Of a DNA stretch of 64,000 nt, positions 22,986 through 33,211 are shown one piece after another. The stretch is from assembly GCF_051020765.1 (NCBI RefSeq), contig NC_134935.1, positions 13,517,579 to 13,581,578 on the forward strand, written 5' to 3'. The notes beneath the pieces are model-generated. The model saw nothing but the letters and a program-made list of their open reading frames with translations. It was not told where the DNA came from and did no database searches. The stretch comes from Lasioglossum baleicum (taxonomy: Eukaryota; Arthropoda; Insecta; Hymenoptera; Halictidae). Within the stretch, counting starts at the first letter, position 1. Every line of letters begins with the position of its first letter. The position numbers and the translations under genes are program-made.

Positions 22986-25579
22986 TATAAACGTGGAGGG
23001 GATTAAAATGACTGGAAGAACAAATACATTTTGATCTCACTTAGTTTTCTTAGAAATCGGCCGATCGATTCTCGAGCGTGGTTCTTATCGTGTCTTCGTT
23101 GCGCAGCCGACCAGACTGCACGTTGTTGCATCCTCCTCGCTAATATATTTACCGCGGCAACAGACGGCGACAACGATCCCGTAATCCCCCGGCGAAAATA
23201 CGGGGCGAAGTATGAAAACACGCGATCGTAATTGAATCGTCGTCGAAGACGCGAACCGACGACGATACCCGGCCGCGTATCGCCGCGCGGCACGCCGGCA
23301 CCGGCTTATTATTGTTTGATTAACAACCCCAGGAGTTTGTGATATTTCATAAGCAAGCAAAGGGTTGCGCAACGAGATTGGATGGCAAATGTACATACGT
23401 ACGTACATACACAGCCGGCGGCTTAAGCGCAACGATAGACGTCCGAGAATTTCCATCCACCCGCTTCCCTCTTAAACGGGCCGAGTTCACGGAAAATAAC
23501 GGAAAGCCACCCAATCAGCTTTTCACGCAAGTCCCTATTATATGTATTACGTTTATGAGCTCGGCTCTGAATGCTGGTAACTCAGATCGACTTGCAGTGT
23601 AACTCGATGCGATTAATTGGTTTGTTAAGTCGACGGTTCATAGGGGATGGAAGGGAGGTTGTTTAACTTTTTTTCTAAACACTCCAAATGTTGATGCTTC
23701 CAGTTCTGTGCATTAAAAACAATATTTTAATTATAATTAATAAGTCGAGGCAAAAGATAACTCATTAGAAATAATGAAAATTATTCCATAAATATACGCC
23801 CTTTCAAACTAAGTATAATCATTTAATTATTCTCAATAAAATTGTACCTCACAAGTGACATTTTATTACAATATTTCTTTCATTACGTCCAATTACCTGC
23901 AATTCATTTATACATTCTTGGAAATGGTAGGCAAACGACGTCCACCACGTCAATCTCAATTAAATTGTCATTAAACCAATTTACTCAGTCCTTACTAAAT
24001 TTTACGTTAAATAAATTTGTTAAGCCCTGAGAAAATATAATTTTAAATCAAACTTTCCTACAATATTTTTCTTGTACCTCGACAATTAGAAAAGTCCATT
24101 TTCCCCGTCCGTCCCTTTATTTTTCTACATTAATTGGTCGGAAAACCGTGCTCGAGACGGTTAATTAACTTTAAGAATTCTGCTCCATCTCAAAAATGAA
24201 ATTGTCTCTACAATGTCATCATGGGGGCGGTTGATCCGAGGTGGACGATCCAATTTTCTTGGATCTCGGATAACATATTTAAATCTTGAAGATTTGTACT
24301 ATAACTTCATTAAATGTTTGTTAAATGACCACAGCATTTAATTATTTCACAGTATGAATTTTTTGCGAAATAACCGCAGGATAAGAACCATAAAGAATTA
24401 ATCTTTCAATTACAAAATAATTAAAAACAAATACATTTTCTCGTGGTATTATATGTATATGGCGTGCCATTTTAAAAAACGGAAGGCCATTAGATCTCGC
24501 GAAAAATAACATGGAATAAAAATTCCCCAGCTTTCTCAGACGAACCGCTTGAAATAAAGCAACTTTTCCCATAAAATAAGAAGCAAGGAGGATAGTTAGT
24601 GCGTCCAGTTATTTTTCTCCGGTTTCTCTGAGCTCGGGCACGTCGAGCCGGTCCATTTCTTGGTCAAAGTCGCCGGGCGATAAACCCGGCCGTTTCATTA
24701 CCGTCCCCTCCGCCGGTTTTTCCGCGAGTCGCCGATAAATCGACGCGGAATTTCCGACACCGAGCAATTATCGGCAGCGGTCGCGTGTCCACTCGATCTC
24801 CCCCGGATCCGGGGATCGGTCCATTACTTTCGAATGGGCCGTCAGTATGCGCGCTACCAACCCCCGCGCTCCCTTGCCGAGCGTATTGCCGGCGACGGAC
24901 CGGCCTATAATTCAATCTTGTCAAATCCATTAACGCCGGCAGCCGCGGTCAGCTCCCATTGCCATGGCAGACGGGCCCCTGACTCAGCACTGCGACAAGA
25001 GCACGCGTCCTTCCACGCTTTGCTAAACGCCGCCGCTGAGGCGCTATCATTTTCCTCCATCGTTTTTTAATATCACATCCCGCGCATAAACCGCCATCCT
25101 TTTTGCCACGTTTTGTCATCGGCGGACGCACTCTACCCAGAGCTATGGCGCCATCGAACGCCGCGCCGCCGGTGTCGACCAACACCTTCCATAAAATTTT
25201 GCTTCGCTTGATTTCATCTTTTATTCAAGTGGCAAACGCAATAGAATTTAATTCGATTTTTTGGACTGAGTTTGTTCACAGAAATGGAAATTTGTATATA
25301 GCCCTGAACGGAAGAGTCAAGCGCTTGAAAGAAATATAGGATTCTCTGGTTCAGGTTGTTTCTAATGCACTCCCAAAATTCCCATTCACCTGTCTATCAC
25401 AGTTTTCTTTGCAATTATTTCCAAAGAACAACTCGCCCTTAAATACTTCAACACTTTGCATGTAAAAATTCCTCCACGTACAAATTTACCTTTTTGCATG
25501 CAGCAGTAAATTGTTAAAAATAGAAATGAAATTTAAATATGTTATGCAGCTACATTCGCATTTTGAACAACTTTTTCCT
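22986..25579. other. Non-coding stretch, GC-rich ends and AT-rich middle
   Basis: No gene is recognised. CpG-rich sequence spans about 23040-23330 and 24600-25190. There is a short CGTACGTACATAC run near 23395-23410. A hairpin GATCCAA...TTGGATC lies at 24247-24265, a GCCGGG...CCCGGC hairpin near 24672-24690, and a perfect 14-bp palindrome at 24801-24814 (CCCCGGATCCGGGG). 23640-24590 and 25200-25579 are AT-rich with nothing recognisable. Open frames overlap on both strands and are taken as chance. Confidence 0.55.
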
Positions 25580-25765
25580 TTTCATATAGTAGCGGCTCTC
25601 ATTTAGTTTTCGGTATATTTGCAAAAAACTATTACTACAATACTACTGGAGTTTGTGCGAGCCTGGTCCGGCTGTCTGTTTACTGTTTTTGTAAACATGC
25701 GTAGTAGTAACATCAGTTTTTTGCGAATATCTCGAAAACCAAAAGAGAACTCCTATTATATGAAA
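25580..25765. repeat. 186-bp imperfect hairpin (foldback)
   Basis: The left arm (25580-25646) starts TTTCATATAGTAG and continues through TTTTCGGTATATTTGCAAAAAACT. The reverse complement of the right arm (25698-25765) starts TTTCATATAATAG and continues through TTTTCGAGATATTCGCAAAAAACT. The spacer is about 50 bp. This is unrelated by eye to the other hairpins of this size at 7771 and 21851. Candidate palindromic miniature element or hairpin-RNA source; no coding frame. Confidence 0.7.
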
Positions 25766-26504
25766 TGCCTCTTCGTAAATAATTACCGAAATATACTTGT
25801 GTACATTAACGAATTCTTTTAATGATCTACCAAAAAATTCCCATCGCCCTATCTATCACAGTCTTTCCATAATTAATTCCCCAAAATTACTTTCTCCCAG
25901 ACGAAAATTCCCCGATAAGCGACCTTTCTCGAAATAAATGCGCCGCAGTGGCCACATTTCTACAATTACAGTTCCCGGTAATTTTTCTCATTTTCGCGGA
26001 ACTAGATCGAGCATTTGGAGCACAGAGCGGAGCCGTTTTAATTGAGAGCACAGAGAGAGGGTTTGTGCATCGAGCAGCGTGCGTCGTTCGCCTTCTATCC
26101 GGTTGAATAATAGGACGGTCGTAAAATCTGTTGTACGTCGGTCTTTATGGGGTACACGGGTCGCGTCCTCCTCTACGGTGCCAGTTCGCGTTTAATTCGT
26201 CGAAAAAGCGGCATTTTCGCAGGTGCGGCACGAGCGGAGCCCCGCGTAATTGTCTCCGGTCACTGGGCGCACTTCATTCGGACAATAACGAGCCGGCCGT
26301 TTCGCGGTGGTAACTTTACATTAAGATTAATCGTATAAAGAAGCCCTGGGCGGGGTCTAATTGATACAATCAAGCGAGGCTTGGCCCCGGTCGCCGGCCG
26401 AACCTGTGCACACAGCGTGGTGCCATAAGCGAGTCGTCTGTGCGTTTTGTACACAGAGATGACGTTCAATCGATTAAAAGCTAGACTCAACCTTTGATAG
26501 TCTG
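25766..26504. other. Non-coding stretch, no gene recognised
   Basis: AT-rich to about 25990, then CpG-rich 26030-26460. Two overlapping 60-63-codon frames here are treated as chance. No array or inverted repeat is recognised. Confidence 0.5.
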
Positions 26505-26844
26505 TAATTTTTTTTATCTGCATTATTTTTTTAGAAATGAAGGTGAAGCGACGAATTCATTCGTATACGACATAATAACTTTCAAGGTCACACAAAGTCA
26601 GAAATGGAAGTAATAAAATCGGTTTGATAGTGAAAATATTTTATCACAATTTTTTTTTTAGAGAACGATTGAGTTTTGACCCATGGTTTTTCGTGCACTT
26701 TTATCTTTGTAATGAGTAGAATAAGACGCAATAAAAAAATATTTGACCTTTGACATTGAAATTAATTTTTCATTCTTACATCAATTTCCATCAAACCGAG
26801 GGTGTGGAATCATAGTCGCGACATATAATTTCGTTACTCCCTGT
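26505..26844 (-). mobile_element. Decayed CAGGGTG-family element, minus orientation
   Basis: On the minus strand the element begins at 26844 with CAGGGAGTAACGAAATTATATGTCGCGAC (split by an obvious substitution from CAGGGTG). It then runs through AAAGGTCAAATATTT and a GATAAAAGT segment in the same order as in 22775-22945. At its far end, 26505-26560 resembles the TTTTTATG...TTTTAGAGATATGAA...CACCTT segment inside the 36-kb palindrome. No coding capacity. The right-hand end is well placed; the left boundary is approximate. Confidence 0.5.
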
Positions 26845-26865
26845 ACGTGTATTTCTCATTCAGCT

Positions 26866-26918
26866 CCCATGAATACAGGTTCTACCCATGAACGTAGGTT
26901 CTACCCATGAACGTGTAA
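26866..26918 (+). repeat. 19-bp minisatellite, about 2.8 copies
   Basis: CCCATGAACGTAGGTTCTA-type units start at 26866, 26885 and 26904, an exact 19-bp period. The first unit is slightly diverged (CCCATGAATACAGGTTCTA). The array begins about 20 bp beyond the transposon end at 26844. Confidence 0.8.
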
Positions 26919-28639
26919 ACGATACAGTGTCGACTCCTGCGTCGTTCTTTCCCATCGGCCACGCGTGCTCGTTAATTTAGCAGGCCGAGAGTGCTGTTTA
27001 CTCAGCGCCCTGCAAACGCCGCCGGTTCGCCGAACACCTGTCACAATTAGGAGGGAATTTATTTTAATCGCGACGGGGACTTTTCGCGTCGGCCGCGACA
27101 CGATATTAGCGGTCGCGCGTTGCCGTTCGCCGTTTATCAGAAACGATGATTACGGAGATTACGGGAGAACGGTCGACGCGCGTCGTTCGCTATTAGCGTG
27201 ATCCACGAACGGTCGCCACGCCGCGCCGTATTCGTTAATTCAGTGGCCAACCGCGGCCGATCGCGGCCGCTCGCGGTTCGTGTCCCGGCACAGTAAGAAT
27301 TAATTAAGAGCTGCGTTTACGTTATTTATCGGGGAAGTCGCGCTATAAGGCGCTATCGATTATTGTTGCCACGGTATCTGCCTTTCGCTTCGAATTTCAA
27401 AGACACCGGACGATCGGATCTTCAATTCTTTATACGAATGTGCGAACCGTATAAAATTTCTTAAATTTACAAGAACTTTTATTTTTGAGAAAAAAAACAA
27501 ATGTCCATTTTTCCTATATATTGCTCCTTCGACCTAGAAGATCATCGAAGAAATGTCTCTCTCTCTTGCTCCCACTGTAGATTTTACTGAAGGTATAACA
27601 TGCAAGACACTTCATGGGACTTCTATTTTTTGTCCAAAGCGTTTAGCAATTCTGTCTGTACTTGAAGGTAAGAGTAAGCGGTTCGCTAAAGTTGGTACAT
27701 TGTCCCATTGCCAGGAAATGAATTCGAGAGCGATGCTCGATTTTTCAGCAACTCGAGCGGCTAGTTAACGCGACGTGGGGATATTTATCAAAGTAGACGA
27801 GCGTACCCGATGACGACGCGACCCGACCCGACGGCACCCGTTATCGTTCACAATTAGAGCGATACGGGTACAGAGCACACGGTGAACGGCCTACGACCGA
27901 AGAAACGGCGCATTCATCGCGCAGCTCCCATTAACGCGAGCAGAGATCCACTCCGGCCAGCCGCACGATATAAGTAGATCCATCATCATTGAGAGTAGCG
28001 CTCTGCCAGCCACTTCACTCTCTACGCCCATTACCGAGCTTTCTTCCCACGATGTGGCCCCGCGATTCACCTGTTCTGCCTTTCAGAAACGCTCGGAAAC
28101 GTCTGCCAACCGCTTCTCCCTCTGCCTCTTCTTGTTCTCTGCGCAGCGAGTGCGTCGCCTTCGCGGAAAATTATGAAACGCGAACAAGCGTATCCGCTCC
28201 GTTTAACGCCCCGCTCTGGTTAAGCACCCCGCGCGACACACGCTCGACGGTTTTTCGGAATCGTTTAGTAGTGTTCCCGCGATATTTCCGAGCTAATTAT
28301 TCAGTTCCAATTGTGGTCGTTGGCAGCACATTGAACTGAGCGCGGCTGGATATAGTTTGCTGCGTTTGCTCGAGGAGAGTTGTAGGACGTATGCCTTTTC
28401 ATGGGGATTCTGCTGGGTATTGCTTCAGATTGAATTAGAAGTGGTGCGCAATGATGTGGTACCGTGGCCTCTTCAAGTTGAAGGATTGGTGCAGATGATA
28501 CTGCTCCTGCATCTTCGACGAAACTAGGAAAACGCTCCAGAGAGAAATCATTGATCATGTTCACTGCATAACAGCGGGTAAACTAATAAACAAAATAATA
28601 CTAGAACATTTTACTGCAAAAGACTATCTTAGTCTTTGT
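26919..28639. other. Non-coding CpG-rich stretch
   Basis: No gene is recognised. A very CpG-rich block spans about 26940-27300, including a GCGGCCGC at 27263-27270 followed by GAATTAATTAAG at about 27298. CpG-rich sequence continues at 27770-28330. The TATAAG-like string near 27969 lacks a convincing initiator at the right distance, so no promoter is called. Open frames of 71-116 codons are unconvincing. Confidence 0.5.
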
Positions 28640-29035
28640 TGGTAAAGTAGGCGTGGTTACTGACTTGAGTAGGCGTGCCTTCGCTGCTCTTGATCTCACA
28701 AGGGCTAAGGCAGTGCCCCAAAGGGAAAGTATACACGATATCACTGTGCTAGTTAATTTATATTTAGCTAGATTAATTTAGCGTAGTCTCTTAACAATTC
28801 TATTGTTAGTAGGCGAGGCTTAGTTTCCCTGGGGCTGGAATAATGGAGCCAAGGCAGTCCTCCAGAAGGCAATCTGTAGTATGCTAACAGCAGACACTAT
28901 GTCTACCATGCCTTTTGTCTAAAATGACTTTGATAATAGGTAGATTAATTTAGCATGGTCTGTCCACAGTTCTATTGTAAGTAGGCGTGGTTTAGTTGCC
29001 CTGGAACTCGATAATGGAACCTACACAGTCTATAA
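28640..29035 (+). repeat. Tandem array, about 162-172-bp unit, three copies
   Basis: GTAGGCG.GG cores occur at 28647, 28809 and 28981 (spacings 162 and 172), and TAGATTAATTTAGC.T at 28769 and 28941 (spacing 172). Units 2 and 3 align along most of the TTCTATTGT.AGTAGGCG.GG.TTAGTT.CCCTGG.. segment; unit 1 is more diverged and has a second GTAGGCG at 28669. A dispersed relative lies at 41250-41325. The unit length is in the range typical of satellite monomers, but three copies do not make a satellite. Confidence 0.65.
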
Positions 29036-32000
29036 ATGTTTTTACACTTTTTGGGGTTTAATCTACTACCTTTTTAATTACCCTAATATTATAACAATTC
29101 ACACATGTCCCACTCCCCAATTTCTCCTGATTCAAAAATCAACCTCGTCCAACGAAAACGATCTCCAATATCGAATTGCCATTCGACAACGAGGACACGT
29201 GCAAGGTAGTATTTGTCAGCAGACTTCTCGAGAGCAATGAGGAGTCAGTCGAACGCGATGTTGGCGTCGGGAGTTCGAACGCATGCAAATGCAGGGCAGA
29301 CCGACGCACAGGTATACCTTTAATTCAACACCGCGTCGCTACAGCACACGGCACGTTAACAATGGGGTAAACAGAGAAAATTACCGCTTGCCACGAGCAT
29401 CAGGACTCCTCTTCATCCCTGGCAGAGGTCATTTGGTTGGCGTGACAACCCTTCCACGCCCTACCCCCTCCCCGGTTCCTTTTCGACGTTCACCTCCGAC
29501 CCCTGCGTGACGAGTCCACCCACCCCCTTCATCCCCCGTTCACTCGGCCACCCCCAACGAGCGCACAATGCGCTTAATGAAACTCGATATAGCTCGGCCG
29601 ATAACCCTACCCTGCCATCGGCCTGCACGGAGATCCCGGGGCTGAAAGCCCATCCGACGGCCACCCCTTTGACGGACGTTTCGCGCGGGGGTGTCTAGGA
29701 AAAAGGCAAATTAAATCCGCAAGTAAAATCGACCAGGCCAGGGGGCGGGGGGTCCAACCGGGGGACCAACCCGGTGGAAGACAGCCGAGGGTTTTAGGCG
29801 ACAATGGCCTTGTTAAGGCACCCACTAATTGCAGCCAGCTCCTTAATGGATCCTTGCGAAAATTGCATCGACCGTAAGCCGGTTACGGAGAACACGCTCG
29901 ACCCTTTCTTCTTATTCTGCCACCCCCACCTGCTCCCACCCCGGTCCACGGTGTTGGTTTTGTCTTGGACGAACCTGATTCATCCTCAAGCCACCGGCTG
30001 CGGCTTCTAAAGGGTATCGGGACTCGAACTGAACCTCGGGAACAAAACATCCCCCGTGGACTACCAGATCATTCTTCTAGACCGCGAAGATTTGCAAAAA
30101 TACCGGGGTGAGGAAATGCTATAGTCGGTTGAAAAGGGATTAAAGCATGCTAATGACGATGAACCCTGATCTTCTAACCCCTGGCCTCCTCTTATAGCAG
30201 TTTGGTATATTCTTGCTTCTTTCTTGAAAACCAGTTTGTCTTTAACATTGCTTTATTGCTGCTGAGGGATAAGGGACAATATTAACCGGCAATATTTCTT
30301 GCAACTGCTTTGACGAACACGTAACTGTCAAAACAACATTGTGCACAAAGTGCAATAATTCGTTCATCAACTTCTTTCTTGATGCTACATCCACGAGTAT
30401 CCCCAGAGTCTCAAAGCATCTCAGCGTCGGATGGAGGCTTTCCAGCAGTGGCTGCTCAACAAAGTGTCTTCTTGGCTCGTCACCTTTTCGTTCTCTTTCC
30501 CGAGGTGCGCGTGCGAGTTTAATCAGCCGGATCCCCAAGACCCCGTGGACTTGCCGCGTTAAACCTCTGCCAACGGCTCGGGCTATTTTCGCAGATCAAA
30601 GACAGCGCCGGAGAGATTGATACGCGGCCCAGGGGACACGCCCCGCAAGATTTCTCGCCGGCTACGATAAATAAAGTTAGGCTCGGCCGGGCGCATTCCC
30701 CGCGGAATTGTTTTGTCGTCGACGTCGTCCGGGGGCTCGTTAACGCGGCCAGGATTTTCGGCATTCTGGCTCACCTTCAGAACACGTTCGTGCAACGCGC
30801 AGCTGTTGAATAGCGGCCCCGCTATTCTAATTTTTCGGATCGGATGCGGTCGGTCTCATTCTTTGCGCTTTGCCTTTGTCTTGCTACCACTTAAGATTTG
30901 CCCGAGGCTGTTTTTTAATAGCATTTAGAATTATGCACCATTCAATCACCCCAAATAATGTGATCTCATAATTCATTTTGAGGTTGCTATCTAACAGAAG
31001 ATTTTTATGGGGTCGTAAAGTAACAATCTGAAGAATACGTGATTTTTAGAAATTGTTTTCTGAAGTAATTAGAGTAGGTTTCAGTTTTAAACAAAATTCT
31101 TATTTAGAACTACATATATTGTATAACTTGTGGCATTATACACTTTGTCTCACGATGGCTCACTATGTCTACTTGAGCTCGCGTGTCATTCCGATAACGC
31201 ATATTTACATTCCGGAACAGTGACGCGGCCGACTATGAACGTTTCACCGGATGCCATCGCCCACTCGTCGAAATATTAGCTCATGCTCTTGCAAGGGTAC
31301 ACGATCGCACACCATTCACTATTTAACACTATCAGTGACAGAGTCGAAAAACAAATAGTGTCAGATTACTGAGCTGTATAAAGATGCTGTGCATACATCA
31401 CGATAAAAAGCTGCCCAAAATGTAACAAGCATCTCTAGAATTTATTGTAGATGAATTCACGCGAATCTCTATTAATTAATCAATTCGTATAAAACCGATG
31501 TATTGTTTTCTTAATTTCATACTTTTCCTGTGTTCTCTCAAATAATGTATGATTATTTTGAAGCTCTTTAAACTGCACTATTGTTTTCTGTTTTCGTTAC
31601 AGATTTCAGTCACTTTTCGTAATCAACAGCCCAGTTGTATCAAATTGTAAATTTTGAAAGTACATTCTCTCTTAAATTGTTTCGCCTGCTCAATCTGTGC
31701 TTCGCTAACACGGTTTAATTTTAAGAAGACTGTTCCTATCCGTGTCGGACAGTTCGAGCGTTAAAGACAGTACTCGGAACCGCAACTTTCGCATTTACGA
31801 TCTCGCAGGGGGTTTTAGAGTCGCATAAATTATCCGCAAAGTATCGTGACGGTGTTTGTCCGAAGATTGAGCGGTTCCAGGTGAACTTTATAGATTTCCG
31901 ATGGCGTCCGCGGCACGGCGCGGCGGCGGGCAAGCTTGTCGTGAGCGTCGGGACGCGTGGCGTCGCGGTTCAGCGGCGCGCAGTCGACGCGTCCCGTCGA

Positions 32001-32312
32001 CTCGAGAATATATGTCCCGTGGAGATCACAGGCCGCCATTCGTCCTACCCAGCGGCGCTAAAATTAAGCGGCATTCTCCGGAGCCCGGCCCACTCGCCGG
32101 AGCAGAAAACGACGGGGAATTCGCGGTGGAAATGAGCCCGGTCAAAAGAAATGGAGGTGGATGCTACGCATTCTTGAATCGACGGCCATCGATCACCGTG
32201 AACCGTTCCCCGGGCTCATCGGCGCGTTTCCTACGGTGCTTTGATGCAGAGCCATTCATTCTGCCCGCGTCTTTCGCACGTCTTTAAGGGCTCTCTACTT
32301 TCGAGCGGTGCG
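29036..32312. other. Non-coding stretch, no gene recognised
   Basis: No gene is recognised. C-rich runs between 29464 and 29556, and G-runs at about 29739-29767, could form G-quadruplexes on one or other strand. GC-rich blocks span 29170-30120, 30390-30860 and 31860-32290. AT-rich stretches without landmarks span 30930-31150 and 31380-31730. Overlapping frames up to 128 codons sit in the GC-rich blocks and match nothing I know. Confidence 0.55.
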
Positions 32313-32420
32313 ATATTCGCGAATTTTTTTAATCGGAACCTACAAAGTCAGCAATTTCAAGCTTGACACTCAACTTCATCCACACACACACACACATTTA
32401 TTAAGAATATATAAGAATTA
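32313..32420 (+). repeat. Repeat copy left of the 32-kb foldback
   Basis: GCGAATTTTTTTAATCGGAACC at 32319 onward, followed by TTTCAAGCTTGACAC and TTAAGAATATATAAGAATT, parallels GCGAATTTTTTAAATCGAAACC, TTGAAACTTTGCAC and TTGAAGAATATACAAATTT at about 33123-33211. The copy contains a (CA)n run at 32381-32396. It is in direct orientation relative to the right copy. Homology is moderate, by eye. Confidence 0.5.
32381..32396 (+). repeat. (CA)n microsatellite
   Basis: Eight CA units inside the left flanking repeat of the foldback; absent from the right flanking copy. Confidence 0.8.
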
Positions 32421-32432
32421 TTTACCAATTAT

Positions 32433-33002
32433 ACCAAATGATCTGATGTTTTGTAAGCAATTAGAAGCATTGGTTTACTGAATGATGTGCAAAAAATATA
32501 TTCTAAAAATTACAATTTACAAGGTTGCATGCAACAATAAAGAAGGCACTTTTTAAAACTTTTTTATTTGGGACCTTAATGAATATTTAAAATATATCTT
32601 TTGTAGATCTATGTTAGTTGTACACACATGCTGAAAATTTCATCGAAACCGATTAACATGCACACGAGCTACAAGCGGGTAACAATGGTGAAAATCGTAG
32701 TTTTACACGACTTTTGATCAGTTTCTGCTTAAAATCCACAGAATCGTACATCTTTCGATGCGTGTCGTAGTTTCCTGCATCAACCGATTTCGATGAAATT
32801 TTCAGCATGTGTATAACTAACATAGATCTACAAACCATATATTTTAAATTTTTATTAAGGGCCCAAATAAAAAAGTTTTAAAAAATGCCTTTTTTATTTT
32901 TGCATGTAAGCTTGTAAATTATAATTTTTTGAAAATCTTTTTTGCACATCATTTAATAAACCAATACTTCTAATTGATTATAAAAAAATCAGGTCATTTG
33001 GT
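32433..33002. mobile_element. Large foldback element, 220-bp inverted arms with 127-bp spacer
   Basis: The left arm 32433-32654 and the right arm 32782-33002 are inverted copies. Both contain ACCAAATGA.CTGAT, CAATTAGAAG.ATTGGTTTA, AAACTTTTTTATTTGGG, GTAGATCTATGTTAGTT and GCTGAAAATTTCATCGAAA, with scattered mismatches. The spacer (32655-32781) is not palindromic and has no coding frame of note. Beyond 33002 the right side continues to about 33060 with sequence matching the 44421-44533 fragment, whose end reads CACTG|TA. The complete element therefore probably extended that far, and its left terminus has decayed. Likely a non-autonomous Tc1/mariner-type palindromic element. The arms are seen; the family is inferred from the terminus. 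Confidence 0.8.
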
Positions 33003-33097
33003 AATATTATAACAAAGTTATTCTGTTTTAAAGGGTGTACGCGGAGACTTATTTTACTGACAATGAGTGTAGAAGCCTCATCAATAATATGACTCTT

Positions 33098-33211
33098 TGA
33101 ACATCGAAAATAATGTGATTTTTGCGAATTTTTTAAATCGAAACCGACAAACGCACTACGTTGAAACTTTGCACATTAATTCATCAGTCTTTGAAGAATA
33201 TACAAATTTTC
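33098..33211 (+). repeat. Repeat copy right of the 32-kb foldback
   Basis: Direct-orientation relative of 32313-32420 (see that entry). Together the two copies bracket the foldback. The foldback may have inserted into, or been duplicated with, an older repeat. Confidence 0.5.

Noticed and set aside
27960..28000. TATA-box-like string (TATAAG) with a downstream TCATT
   Set aside because: Spacing is too short for a TATA-initiator pair and no coding sequence follows.
30000..30080. GGGACTCGAACTG string resembling a tRNA T-arm on the minus strand
   Set aside because: No matching acceptor, D-arm or anticodon-arm could be laid out around it.
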